Assembly: GCA_964580965.1 (NCBI GenBank)
Contig: CAZOLZ010000004.1
Location: 18,993 to 82,992 of the forward strand
Source: CAIUKX01 sp964580965
GTDB taxonomy: Bacteria > Bacteroidota > Bacteroidia > Flavobacteriales_D > Crocinitomicaceae
Length of the DNA stretch: 64,000 bases
Reading direction: 5' to 3'
Part shown: positions 18,465-27,272 of the stretch, piece by piece
Position numbering within the stretch: position 1 is the stretch's first letter
How the letters are laid out: each line of letters begins with the position of its first letter
Program-made: the position numbers and the translations under genes
Notes under the pieces: model-generated
The model's input: the letters and a program-made list of their open reading frames with translations, nothing else
Told to the model about the DNA's origin: nothing
Databases searched by the model: none

Positions 18465-19013
18465 ATGAAAATTTATACTAAAAAAGGAGATAAAGGTACT
18501 ACTCAATTAATTGGTGGAACTAGGGTATCAAAAGGTCATTTCAAAATTGATGCTTATGGAACAGTTGATGAATTAATTTCTACTATTGGAGTAGTTAGGG
18601 ATTATAATATTGATCCAAAATACAAACAACAATTGATTGAAATTCAGGACCGATTATTTACTATTGGTTCTCACCTTGCTTCAGATTTTTCAAAATCAAA
18701 TATGAAACTTCCTGAAATTTTCAATGAAGATGTAAAAGTTTTAGAAAATTGGATGGATGAGATGGATGCTGAACTACCAGAAATGAAATCTTTTATCCTT
18801 CCAGGTGGACATTTAGCCGTTTCAAATTGCCATGTCGCAAGGTGCGTGTGTAGAAGAGCTGAGAGAACAATTGTTGCACTGTCTGAACAAGAATCAGTAG
18901 AAGTTATTATCCCTCAATACATAAATCGATTAAGTGATTATTTATTTGTGTTATCAAGAAAGTTATCAAAAGATTTTGATGCAGAGGAGACCCCTTGGAA
19001 AGCAAGAATGTAA
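18465..19013 (+). CDS. Cob(I)alamin adenosyltransferase, PduO type
   Basis: A 182-residue PduO/MMAB-type ATP:cob(I)alamin adenosyltransferase, which makes adenosylcobalamin, for example for methylmalonyl-CoA mutase. The ATP-binding N-terminus is typical (IYTKKGDKGTTQLIGGTRVSK), followed by DAYGTVDELIS, and the helical bundle carries CHVARCVCRRAERTIV. Length is normal. It begins one base after the cyclase stop and closes the operon. The metabolic tie to the signalling-like genes upstream is unclear. Confidence 0.95.
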   Translation: MKIYTKKGDKGTTQLIGGTRVSKGHFKIDAYGTVDELISTIGVVRDYNIDPKYKQQLIEIQDRLFTIGSHLASDFSKSNMKLPEIFNEDVKVLENWMDEMDAELPEMKSFILPGGHLAVSNCHVARCVCRRAERTIVALSEQESVEVIIPQYINRLSDYLFVLSRKLSKDFDAEETPWKARM

Positions 19014-19072
19014 TAGATAGAATATTTGTGATATTGAAAACTAATAAATCTTTTAAAAAAGTTTTCTAAAAG

Positions 19073-19102
19073 TTGGTTGTTTTAAAAAAAAAGTTACATT
19101 TG
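19073..19102 (+). promoter_or_regulatory. Promoter of the DUF2795 gene
   Basis: TTG at 19073-19075, 19 nt, then TACATTTG at 19095-19102, an exact match to the Bacteroidetes -33/-7 consensus. The gene starts 30 nt downstream of the -7 element. Confidence 0.75.
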
Positions 19103-19131
19103 CGCAAATTAATTTTTAAAATTAAAAGATT

Positions 19132-19353
19132 ATGTACTGGACACTAGAATTAGCATCATATTTAGAAGACGCTCCATGGCCAGCAACAAAAGATGAATTA
19201 ATCGATTTTGCAATAAGAGCAGGCTCTCCTTTAGAAGTTGTAGAAAATCTTCAGGCACTTGAAGATGAAGGAGACGTTTATGAAAGTATTGAAGATATCT
19301 GGCCAGATTACCCTTCAGATGAAGATTTCCTTTTTAATGAAGATGAATATTAA
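19132..19353 (+). CDS. DUF2795 domain-containing small acidic protein
   Basis: A 73-residue acidic protein matching the DUF2795 pattern found across Bacteroidetes: start MYWTLELASYLEDAPWPAT, a central helix pair, and a C-terminal EDIWPDYPSDEDFLF. The function is not established. Its own consensus promoter and a strong 13-bp terminator show it is a monocistronic and probably well-expressed gene. Confidence 0.92.
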   Translation: MYWTLELASYLEDAPWPATKDELIDFAIRAGSPLEVVENLQALEDEGDVYESIEDIWPDYPSDEDFLFNEDEY

Positions 19354-19390
19354 AAAAATAAGAGCTATCTGTTGATAGCTCTTATTTTTT
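19352..19390. terminator. Bidirectional intrinsic terminator
   Basis: A perfect 13-bp stem (AATAAGAGCTATC / GATAGCTCTTATT, 19357-19369 and 19374-19386) with a 4-nt loop. It is flanked by an A-run before and a T-run after, so it works both for the DUF2795 gene (+) and for hldD (-). Confidence 0.93.
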
Positions 19391-19407
19391 GGTAATATTT
19401 CTATAAA

Positions 19408-20373
19408 TCAATAATACTTACCTTCCATCAAATACTCTTGTACATAATCTTTCACACCTTCTTCTAAAGAATAAAACTCATCTTTATATCCTTCATCGAT
19501 TAATTTTTGCATATTTGCTTCTGTGAAGTATTGATATTTATCTCGAATATCTTCAGGAGTATCAATAAATGAGATATTCTCTTCGACATTCAATGCCTTA
19601 AAAGTATTTTTAGCTAAATCTAAAAATGTTCTTGCTTTTCCTGTTCCCAAATTGTATAAACCACTTTTAGGTCGTTTATTCATTAAGAACATACAAACAT
19701 TAACAACATCTTTTACATATACGAAATCCCTTAATTGTCCACCATCTGTATAATCTGGATTATGTGAACGGAATAAACGCATACTTCCATTCGCTTTTAT
19801 TTGATTGAATGTATGGAAAATTACACTTGCCATTCTACCTTTGTGGAATTCATTTGGTCCATATACATTAAAAAATTTTAAACCTGCCCAAAAAGGTGGT
19901 TCTTTTTCTTGTTCTAAAGCCCATAGATCAAAGTCATTTTTAGAATCTCCATAAGGATTTAATGGCTTTAATTTAGGAATAATTTCGTGGTCATCGTTAT
20001 ATCCGAATTCACCTAGTCCATATGTTGCAGCTGAACTTGCATAGACCATAGGAATATTATTATGGCTTGAAATTTCCCATAAGGATTTTGTGTAATTCAA
20101 ATTCAACTCATCAAATATAGCTTTATCAAATTCAGTCGTATCAGTTCTAGCTCCAATATGAAAGATAAAATCAACTTCAGAACTATAATCTTTCAACCAA
20201 GCGATAAAATCTTTACGATCAACTTTAACTTTTAATGTCTTACCTTCTAAGTTCTGATCTTTTAGGTGTTTTGAAAAATCATCAACTGCAATGATATTAT
20301 TATAACCATCTTTATTTAAACGACTAATTAAACAACTACCGATAAAACCTAATGCTCCTGTAACTACAATCAT
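19408..20373 (-). CDS. hldD: ADP-L-glycero-D-manno-heptose-6-epimerase
   Basis: A short-chain-dehydrogenase-type epimerase of the HldD (RfaD) family that supplies heptose for the LPS core. The NADP-binding Rossmann start TGALGFIGSCLISRL and the AATYGLG...PYGDSK (YxxxK) catalytic region are clear. The segment FNVYGPNEFHKGRMASV is characteristic of the heptose epimerases. The frame is open up to 20409, but Met at 20373 matches the usual family N-terminus (MIVVTG) and lies 10 nt after the upstream kinase stop, so I take it as start (321 residues). The upstream partner is the deoxynucleoside kinase gene. Confidence 0.93.
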   Translation of the reverse strand: MIVVTGALGFIGSCLISRLNKDGYNNIIAVDDFSKHLKDQNLEGKTLKVKVDRKDFIAWLKDYSSEVDFIFHIGARTDTTEFDKAIFDELNLNYTKSLWEISSHNNIPMVYASSAATYGLGEFGYNDDHEIIPKLKPLNPYGDSKNDFDLWALEQEKEPPFWAGLKFFNVYGPNEFHKGRMASVIFHTFNQIKANGSMRLFRSHNPDYTDGGQLRDFVYVKDVVNVCMFLMNKRPKSGLYNLGTGKARTFLDLAKNTFKALNVEENISFIDTPEDIRDKYQYFTEANMQKLIDEGYKDEFYSLEEGVKDYVQEYLMEGKYY

Positions 20374-20383
20374 GTTTTCTTTA

Positions 20384-20998
20384 TTAGAATAATCCATTAA
20401 TTTCAGCATCGATCATATTTATGATTTTACCCAAATCTTCTTTGTCTTCGTGAAAACGATTGTTATCAATGTCAATAATTAATAATTTTCCTTTATCGTA
20501 AGTAGAAATCCAAGCTTCATAACGTTCATTTAAACGCTTTAAGTAATCTAAACGAATACTTTCTTCATATTCACGACCTCTTTGCTGAATATGATTAACT
20601 AAAGTCGGTACACTTGCTCTCAAATAAATTAACAAATCGGGAGCTGAAACAAATGAATCCATCAAATTGAATAATGAAAAATAATTTTCAAAATCTCTTG
20701 TAGTCATTAAACCCATTGAATGTAAATTAGGTGCGAAAATATAAGCATCCTCATAAATTGTTCGGTCTTGAATAACATTACGATTATTTTCTTTTATCTC
20801 TTGAATTTGAGTAAACCGACTATTTAAATAATAAATCTGCAAATTGAAAGACCAACGTTGCATATCTTCATAAAAATCATTTAAATATGGATTTTGTTCA
20901 ATATCTTCTAAATGAACATCCCAACCGAAATGTTTTGCTAGTAAATGAGTTAAAGTTGTTTTTCCTGAACCTATATTTCCCGCTATTGCAATATGCAT
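20384..20998 (-). CDS. Deoxynucleoside kinase
   Basis: A 204-residue deoxyadenosine/deoxyguanosine-type kinase of the dNK family, phosphorylating salvaged deoxynucleosides. P-loop GNIGSGKTT lies at residues 7-15. The ERS/DRT motif appears as VIQDRTIYEDAYIF, and the LID arginine region as QQRGREYEESIRLDYLKRLNERYEAW. Length is normal. It leads the short operon with hldD. Confidence 0.94.
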   Translation of the reverse strand: MHIAIAGNIGSGKTTLTHLLAKHFGWDVHLEDIEQNPYLNDFYEDMQRWSFNLQIYYLNSRFTQIQEIKENNRNVIQDRTIYEDAYIFAPNLHSMGLMTTRDFENYFSLFNLMDSFVSAPDLLIYLRASVPTLVNHIQQRGREYEESIRLDYLKRLNERYEAWISTYDKGKLLIIDIDNNRFHEDKEDLGKIINMIDAEINGLF

Positions 20999-21077
20999 AA
21001 CCTAATTAATTTCTGAATATATTAGTATAAATAGTAAAGATACTAAATTACGAAAATTAGGGAAGTAAACAAGTAAA

Positions 21078-21902
21078 TTAGTTTAAAACTAAACAGTATT
21101 TTAAAACTTGATTTTTAAGTCTAAAAAAGTAATGATCACCTACTTTTTTAACCTCTTTAATATCTTTTAATTCTTCTGGAAGTTGAATTTCTAATAAATT
21201 ATCCCCTTGATAATTGAATAATTCTAATTTATTATCATGATTGATAACAATAAATTTTGAATCTAATAAAACTGAAGTTGCATTTTCAATTGCTAAATGT
21301 TGAATTAAGGTTCCATAAATATCTAATATGTAAACTCCTTTTTGTTTATCAAATAGAAAAAGTCGATTTTCGAATTCCTCCATTTTTTCCAATTGATTCA
21401 GACCTAAAGTTTGGTTTAAGTTCGTAATACGTTGGCTTTGATTTCTACCTTTAATCGAATAGAATAATAAATTATAATTTACTTGATCAAAAAGCCATAC
21501 TTTATTTGGCTGGCTTGATGTGGCAACTTTTGTGACATATTCACAATCTAAATCTCCTAATTCTATACATTCGAATAAATTTGTTAAAGTATTATCCAAT
21601 GAACATATTAACTGCTGCTCCTTAGAAAAAGTCCAAAGTTTCATCGCATTTAAAGGAATCAACTGTTCAATTTCTCCAATCTTCTTTTGACTTTCTGAAA
21701 ATTTAAGTTTACCAACCGAATCAAACTTTTGAATTAAGTTTTTTTTAAAAATGAAAATGTTTTCAAATAGATCTACTTGCCAATCACTTAAACTATCAAC
21801 TTGATAAGAAACAGGAAATCTCTTCCATTCAAAACTTCTAGTTTGAGAAATAGAAACCGATTCCATCAAAATAAAAATGATAATTAAAATTCGACGTAAC
21901 AT
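21078..21902 (-). CDS. Exported protein of unknown function, predicted beta-propeller-like
   Basis: A 274-residue protein with a signal peptide (MLRRILIIIFILMESVSISQ). The remainder is rich in short beta strands with repeated aromatic-Asp patterns (VWLFDQVNYNLLFYS, NRLFLFDKQKGVYILDIYG, FIVINHDNKLELFNYQG) that suggest a propeller of irregular WD/NHL-like blades. I do not recognise a named family. It has its own consensus -7 element and stands between the deoxynucleoside kinase and GH3 genes. It could be a periplasmic or surface binding protein. Confidence 0.8.
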   Translation of the reverse strand: MLRRILIIIFILMESVSISQTRSFEWKRFPVSYQVDSLSDWQVDLFENIFIFKKNLIQKFDSVGKLKFSESQKKIGEIEQLIPLNAMKLWTFSKEQQLICSLDNTLTNLFECIELGDLDCEYVTKVATSSQPNKVWLFDQVNYNLLFYSIKGRNQSQRITNLNQTLGLNQLEKMEEFENRLFLFDKQKGVYILDIYGTLIQHLAIENATSVLLDSKFIVINHDNKLELFNYQGDNLLEIQLPEELKDIKEVKKVGDHYFFRLKNQVLKYCLVLN

Positions 21903-21923
21903 TAAATAACCTTTGGATATTCA

Positions 21924-21931
21924 CAAACATA
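21924..21931 (-). promoter_or_regulatory. -7 promoter element of the exported propeller-like gene
   Basis: Minus-strand TATGTTTG, an exact TAnnTTTG match, ending 21 nt before the start codon. No clear -33 TTG is seen. Confidence 0.55.
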
Positions 21932-22045
21932 CCATTTATTTACTTTGAAACCATATCAAATGAAATTAATTTAAACTATGTAAGAAATTAATTAATTCAA
22001 TATTAAATTCAACAAATTAATAATTTTCAAGGTGTTTTATCCCTT

Positions 22046-23551
22046 TCAAATTTTCAATAGTTCCTCTATAATATCCCGGTTATTTGATAAACGAGGAATT
22101 TTATTTTGTCCCCCTAATTTATTTTTTGATTTTAACCATTTATCAAACACACCATTTTCAAGAACTTGAATTTTTAACGGTTCCAAAACCATATTTTTAT
22201 ATCGTTTGGCTTCATAATCGGAATTTAGCTCTTGTAAAACACCGTCTAAATACCTTCCAAATTCATTTATATCATTAGGAGGATCAATAAATTCTATCAA
22301 CCATTCATGTCCTCCTTTTATCTTATCATTCATGAAAATTGGTCCAGCTGTAAAATCACGAATTTGAGCTTTAAATTTTTCTGAGGTAATTGAAATAGCT
22401 TTTTCAGCGTTATCAACAATTAATTCTTCTCCAAAAACATTTATATAAGATTTAGTTCTTCCCGTAATTTTAAAACGATATGGGGATTTTGATGTAAACT
22501 GAACCGTATCGCCAATAATATAACGCCACAAACCTGCATTTGTTGTGATAACTAAAGCATAATTTACACCAATTTCAACCTCTGAAAGATCAATAACATG
22601 TTCGGACTTTACCCCCTTATAATGAGACATTGGAATAAACTCATAAAAAACACCATAATCTAACATCAATAAAAGTTCATTTGATTTTTTTTGATCTTGA
22701 ATACCAAAAAAACCTTCAGATGCATTATAAGACTCTACATAATTTATTTTTTTTGGTCCTATTAATTCTTTGAACTCCTTTTCATAAGGCGCAAAACTGA
22801 CTCCGCCATGCATATATAATTCGAGATTTGGCCAGACTTCTTTCAAATATTTTTTCCCTGAATATGCTAAAATTTTTTTCACCAAAACTAAAGTCCAGCT
22901 TGGAACACCAACTAAAATACAAACATCTTCATTAATTGTACTTTTTGCCATGCGATCGATCTTGTGTTCCCATTCTGTCATTAATGCTATTTCTCGAGAT
23001 GGAGTTCTACGAATTTCCGCCCACCATGGTAAATTTTTCATCAATATCGCTGACAAATCACCGGTAAATGAATCTTTAGAAATTGGATTAATCTTAGCTG
23101 AACCACCTATTATCAAGTGTTTACCTGAATATAATCTACAATTTGGGAAATTGTGATAATAAAGAGACAATAAATCTTTCCCCCCCTTTTGATGGCATTC
23201 TTCCAATGCATCTTTTGTAACAGGGACAACTTTACTTTTAGAAGATGTGGTTCCCGAAGATTTTGCAAACCATTTTGTTTCAGATGACCAAAGTACTTTT
23301 TGCTCTCCATTTAATAAACGGTCAATGTATGGTTTTAAATCTTCGTATGTTGTTAGTTCAATTTTAGACTTAAAGTCCTTATAAGATTGTATTGTTTGAA
23401 AATCATGTTTTTTACCCCATTCAGAATCTATACCTCCCTGAATTAATTTCTCTAATATTTCTCTTTGAACATCTATTGGGTATTTTCTGAAAAGATCTAT
23501 TTGATGAACTCTTTTTTTAATTACCCAAGCGAAAATGGAGTTAAAAGGCAT
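22046..23551 (-). CDS. GH3 auxin-responsive promoter family protein (acyl-adenylating enzyme)
   Basis: A 501-residue GH3-family protein. GH3 enzymes are ANL-superfamily ligases that adenylate a carboxylate and join it to an amine. The ATP-binding motif is seen in KSSGTTSSKSKVVPVT, followed by YNASEGFFGIQD and the hinge/ATP segment LWRYIIGDTV. The C-terminal lid has ITGRTKSYINVFGEE. Bacterial members are common in Bacteroidetes and their substrate is unknown. It follows the 33-residue protein gene, whose terminator ends 16 nt before this start. Confidence 0.93.
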   Translation of the reverse strand: MPFNSIFAWVIKKRVHQIDLFRKYPIDVQREILEKLIQGGIDSEWGKKHDFQTIQSYKDFKSKIELTTYEDLKPYIDRLLNGEQKVLWSSETKWFAKSSGTTSSKSKVVPVTKDALEECHQKGGKDLLSLYYHNFPNCRLYSGKHLIIGGSAKINPISKDSFTGDLSAILMKNLPWWAEIRRTPSREIALMTEWEHKIDRMAKSTINEDVCILVGVPSWTLVLVKKILAYSGKKYLKEVWPNLELYMHGGVSFAPYEKEFKELIGPKKINYVESYNASEGFFGIQDQKKSNELLLMLDYGVFYEFIPMSHYKGVKSEHVIDLSEVEIGVNYALVITTNAGLWRYIIGDTVQFTSKSPYRFKITGRTKSYINVFGEELIVDNAEKAISITSEKFKAQIRDFTAGPIFMNDKIKGGHEWLIEFIDPPNDINEFGRYLDGVLQELNSDYEAKRYKNMVLEPLKIQVLENGVFDKWLKSKNKLGGQNKIPRLSNNRDIIEELLKI

Positions 23552-23567
23552 GATAATTTATTTGAAT

Positions 23568-23596
23568 AAAAAAATCCTGCTCTAATGAACAGGATT
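23568..23596 (-). terminator. Intrinsic terminator after the 33-residue protein gene
   Basis: Minus-strand 7-bp stem AATCCTG / CAGGATT (10-nt loop) followed by a run of seven Ts at 23568-23574. It lies about 20 nt after the small gene's stop. Confidence 0.85.
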
Positions 23597-23617
23597 GTAC
23601 AATATCTTAAAGAAGAC

Positions 23618-23719
23618 TTATCCCCAAATAAGGATAGATGCAATAACCCCTAATACAATGATTGTGTAAATTGTACCAACTGCTGCAGTCGAACCTTCGA
23701 AAAAATTATCTTTTGACAT
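23618..23719 (-). CDS. 33-residue single-pass membrane protein
   Basis: A short gene encoding 33 residues: a polar N-terminus MSKDNFFEGSTAAVG followed by one transmembrane helix TIYTIIVLGVIASILIWG up to the stop. Support for a real gene: an exact -7 element (TAAATTTG) 15 nt before the ATG, an intrinsic terminator shortly after the stop, and a sensible amphipathic-to-hydrophobic layout. I do not recognise the family. It could be a small accessory subunit of a membrane complex, but nothing in the neighbourhood names a partner. Confidence 0.75.
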   Translation of the reverse strand: MSKDNFFEGSTAAVGTIYTIIVLGVIASILIWG

Positions 23720-23734
23720 AACTTAATTTTTTTT

Positions 23735-23742
23735 CAAATTTA
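23735..23742 (-). promoter_or_regulatory. -7 promoter element of the 33-residue protein gene
   Basis: Minus-strand TAAATTTG, an exact TAnnTTTG match, ending 15 nt before the ATG at 23719. No clear -33 box. Confidence 0.55.
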
Positions 23743-23765
23743 AAAATAATCCAAATAAATAAAGA

Positions 23766-24809
23766 CTATTTTTTACTTTTTTTCCTTTTTTTCTTTTTCC
23801 TACCATCCATAACAGTGTCATCCTCTGCATCTCCGTCCTCATCTTCTTCAACGCCAAAACGATAGGTTTCCTTACCATGAATATCATACTTAAATTCTTG
23901 AAGAACAACACCTTTTTTATAAAGTGTCCTGTGTTTTAGTTTCTTATTAAAATAATACTCTTCGGACCAACCTTCTAACCTACCTTTCTTATAGGTGCAT
24001 TGATCTTGTATATGACCTTCATAAAAAAACGTTTTAAACTCTCCTTCTTTCACATTGCTTACCCAATTCTCTGTTCGTAAAAGAGTACCATCATCATAAT
24101 AATATTTCCAATTACCATCTTTTACACCCATTTTATAGATTAAATCCTGAACAATAATACCATCTTCATTGAACATCAAGAACTTTCCATTTAGATTTCC
24201 ATTGACATAGTTTGATACTTTTTGAATTTTAGAGTCTTCAGGAAAATACGTTCTTTGTTGACCATGTAAAAGACCATCATTGTAATTTTCCCACAATGTA
24301 GTATCTCCATTTTTACGAAAGAAAATAGCTCTACCATGTTGTTTTCCTACAAAGTAATTAATCTCCCATGCAACCTGACTAGTTGAATCATAAAAATAAG
24401 TCCATACCCCATTTCTAATTCCAGTAATATGATTTCTAATTACCATTGGACAACCAGACTCGTAAGTTGTTGTATCTTGACCATCCTCCTTACCGTTTAC
24501 GAAATATACGGTTCTCTCTAACATTCCATTATTATGACAAGTCTCACATATTCCATTGAATGGAGTACCATCTATTCCAGCAGTAAAGGTGTTGTGATCT
24601 TCATCGTAGGATAACTTTTCATTACAATCAATTATACCTGCCCTTTTTCCACATTCCCACTCTGCATATTTTAGATTTTTTCTTCTTTGAACCGATTTTT
24701 CATAACAAGTTCCTACTTCACTTTTGTTTGCTCTTCCAACTTTTGGAATTTGTGCATTTAAAATGAAATTAATTGACAAAACGAACAGTAATAATATTGT
24801 TTTAATCAT
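23766..24809 (-). CDS. Exported YwqK/MORN-like repeat protein with Lys-rich tail
   Basis: A 347-residue protein with a signal peptide (IKTILLLFVLSINFILNAQ). It carries about eight repeats of the form G-x-W-x-x-Y-Y-x-D/N-G (for example NGVWTYFYDSTSQ, DGNWKYYYDDGTL, EGEFKTFFYEG) as in YwqK/MORN-variant proteins. The N-terminal part has a paired Cys segment (GICETCHNNGMLE). The end is first acidic (EEDEDGDAEDD), then strongly basic (RKKKKRKKSKK). These repeats act as interaction surfaces; the partner is unknown. It starts 9 nt after recQ, so they are probably co-transcribed. Confidence 0.85.
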   Translation of the reverse strand: MIKTILLLFVLSINFILNAQIPKVGRANKSEVGTCYEKSVQRRKNLKYAEWECGKRAGIIDCNEKLSYDEDHNTFTAGIDGTPFNGICETCHNNGMLERTVYFVNGKEDGQDTTTYESGCPMVIRNHITGIRNGVWTYFYDSTSQVAWEINYFVGKQHGRAIFFRKNGDTTLWENYNDGLLHGQQRTYFPEDSKIQKVSNYVNGNLNGKFLMFNEDGIIVQDLIYKMGVKDGNWKYYYDDGTLLRTENWVSNVKEGEFKTFFYEGHIQDQCTYKKGRLEGWSEEYYFNKKLKHRTLYKKGVVLQEFKYDIHGKETYRFGVEEDEDGDAEDDTVMDGRKKKKRKKSKK

Positions 24810-24818
24810 AATCCTTTT

Positions 24819-27011
24819 TTAGTTTGCCATTTCACTCATGAACTTGATTCTCATTAGCCTTAACTCTTCCTCACTGTAATCTCCATCAAATTCATGATAA
24901 GCAACAGTTAAATCATCTGTTTCAGCTTCAGAGAAATAATCGTAAATTTCATCTTGATTGTCTTGATCTAAAACATCTTCTATGTAATAATTAATATTAA
25001 CTCTAGTCCCTGAAGCTACTATTCCTTCAATTTCTTCAATAACTTCATCAATAGATTTACCCATAGCTCGTGCTATATCTTCTAAAGGTAACTTACGATC
25101 AATATTTTGAATCAATTGAACCTTCAATATAGATTTATTGACCAATGACTTAACAACTACATCATTTGGACGTTCAATATTATTATCTTTAACATAATTA
25201 CCTATTAAATCAACGAATGGTTTTCCATACCTAGCTGCTTTTCCAGAACCAACTCCTTGAATATTTGTTAACTCCTCTATTGTAATGGGATAATGAAAAC
25301 ACATATCAGCCAAAGATGGCTCTTGAAAAATCACAAATGGTGGTATTTTATTTTGTTTGGATATAGTTTTTCGTAAATCTAAGAGTATTTTATATAAAAC
25401 CTCATCAAAAGCAGCTTTGGATGTGTTAATAACAACACCATCATCGATACTCGAGGAATAGTCATGCTCTTTTATAATCGTAAAAGAAGTTGGATTTTTA
25501 ATATATGCTCTACCCTTATCAGTCAATTTAAGAACTCCATAAGTCTCAATATCTTTATAAAGAAGACCATGAACTAAAGTTTGACGAATCAGCGCATTCC
25601 AAAAATGTTCATCTTTTTCTTTTCCGATACCAAAATTAGATAATGTATTATGTTTGTATGACTTTATATCAGCTGTAACATTACCAACAAGGAATGAACA
25701 ATAATGCTTGTGTTTATGCATTTCTTTTAAATCTTGAATGGCATCTAACAACATTTTAACATATTCCTTACCTTCGCTTTTTTCCTTAGGGTTTCTACAA
25801 TTATCACAAAGATTATTACATTGACTTTCATCAAATTCTTCTCCAAAATAATGAAGTATAAATTTTCTTCTACAAACTGAAGTCTCTGCAAATGAAACCA
25901 TTTCATGTAGTAATTGCTTCCCTATTTCTTGTTCTGACAAAGGTTTACCTTGAAGAAACTTTTCTAGTTTTTCGATATCTTTGTAGCTGTAAAAAACAAG
26001 GCAATCACCTTCTCCTCCATCCCTACCTGCTCTTCCAGTCTCTTGATAGTAGCTTTCCAACGATTTAGGAATGTCATGATGAATAACAAATCTTACATCT
26101 GGTTTATCTATCCCCATACCAAATGCTATTGTAGCCACAATAACTGAAGCATCCTCCATCAAAAACATATCTTGATGTTTTGCTCTAGTACTTGCGTCTA
26201 AACCTGCATGATAAGGTAAAGCATTAATTCCATTAACTTGTAATAATTCGGCTAACTCCTCAACCTTTTTTCTGCTCAAACAATAAATAATACCGCTTTT
26301 CCCTTCTTTAGAACGTATATATCTGATAATCTCCTTTTCTACATCGCTTTTAGGCCTTATTTCATAGTACAGATTTGATCGATTAAATGATGATTTAAAA
26401 ACTGTCGCATCCAACATATTTAAATTCTTCTGAATATCATACTGAACCTTAGGAGTTGCGGTTGCTGTTAATGCAATAATTGGAACATTTGAAATTTGCT
26501 CAAATATTTCTCTTAACCTTCGATATTCAGGTCTAAAATCATGACCCCATTCTGAAATACAGTGCGCTTCATCTATAGCAAAAAAAGAAACTTTAACATC
26601 ATTCAAAAACGCAACATTTTCTGGTTTAGTTAATGATTCAGGTGCAACATACAATAATTTAGTATCTCCATTCAAAACATCATTCTTAACTTTGGTAACT
26701 TCAGATTTAGATAATGATGAATTCAAAAAATGAGCTACATCTTCGTTGTTACTTATTGTTCGAATAGCATCTACTTGGTTTTTCATTAGTGCTATTAATG
26801 GAGAAACAATAATTGCTGTTCCTTCAAGAATCAAAGCTGGTAATTGGTAACAAAGAGATTTACCACCACCAGTAGGCATTATAACGAATGTATTATTACC
26901 TTGAATCACATTAGAAATGATTTCTTCCTGCTTTCCTTTAAATTGATCAAAACCAAAATAGTGTCTTAAAGCTCCTTTTAAATCATTTTCAACCATGAAA
27001 TTATGTTGCAT
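24819..27011 (-). CDS. recQ: ATP-dependent DNA helicase RecQ
   Basis: A 730-residue RecQ helicase (3'-5' DNA unwinding in recombination and repair). Walker A is MPTGGGKSLCYQ, followed by IDEAHCISEWGHDF (DEAH box with the RecQ aromatic loop) and motif VI ETGRAGRDG. The zinc-binding RQC cysteines lie in CRRKFILHYFG and CNNLCDNC. A winged helix, an HRDC domain (TIEELTNIQGVGSGKAARYG) and a further C-terminal helix-turn-helix extension follow. Length and architecture are those of Bacteroidetes RecQ. It is the first gene of an apparent unit with the YwqK-repeat gene. Confidence 0.97.
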   Translation of the reverse strand: MQHNFMVENDLKGALRHYFGFDQFKGKQEEIISNVIQGNNTFVIMPTGGGKSLCYQLPALILEGTAIIVSPLIALMKNQVDAIRTISNNEDVAHFLNSSLSKSEVTKVKNDVLNGDTKLLYVAPESLTKPENVAFLNDVKVSFFAIDEAHCISEWGHDFRPEYRRLREIFEQISNVPIIALTATATPKVQYDIQKNLNMLDATVFKSSFNRSNLYYEIRPKSDVEKEIIRYIRSKEGKSGIIYCLSRKKVEELAELLQVNGINALPYHAGLDASTRAKHQDMFLMEDASVIVATIAFGMGIDKPDVRFVIHHDIPKSLESYYQETGRAGRDGGEGDCLVFYSYKDIEKLEKFLQGKPLSEQEIGKQLLHEMVSFAETSVCRRKFILHYFGEEFDESQCNNLCDNCRNPKEKSEGKEYVKMLLDAIQDLKEMHKHKHYCSFLVGNVTADIKSYKHNTLSNFGIGKEKDEHFWNALIRQTLVHGLLYKDIETYGVLKLTDKGRAYIKNPTSFTIIKEHDYSSSIDDGVVINTSKAAFDEVLYKILLDLRKTISKQNKIPPFVIFQEPSLADMCFHYPITIEELTNIQGVGSGKAARYGKPFVDLIGNYVKDNNIERPNDVVVKSLVNKSILKVQLIQNIDRKLPLEDIARAMGKSIDEVIEEIEGIVASGTRVNINYYIEDVLDQDNQDEIYDYFSEAETDDLTVAYHEFDGDYSEEELRLMRIKFMSEMAN

Positions 27012-27238
27012 GAATTTTATTTTGATAAACTATATCTTCTAACGAAAATAACAAAAAATAAAGAGTTATGCCAACTATTTATAGTAATTTTTCATATTAA
27101 GACCTTTGCTCTAAAAACAATTTAATCGAACTGAAGCTGAAAACTACTTTTAATTTTTTATCTATTAATTATTATAAGAAAAATAGCTGCAAATGTCTTA
27201 ATTATAGTTTAAAAAGAATAGTAATTAATCTGAATTTA

Positions 27239-27246
27239 TATCTTTG
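27239..27246 (+). promoter_or_regulatory. -7 promoter element of the maeB-ruvA-sprA operon
   Basis: TATCTTTG, an exact TAnnTTTG match, ending 26 nt before the maeB ATG. No clear -33 TTG is visible. Confidence 0.6.
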
Positions 27247-27272
27247 TTAGTTGGAATAAAAACATATAAATT

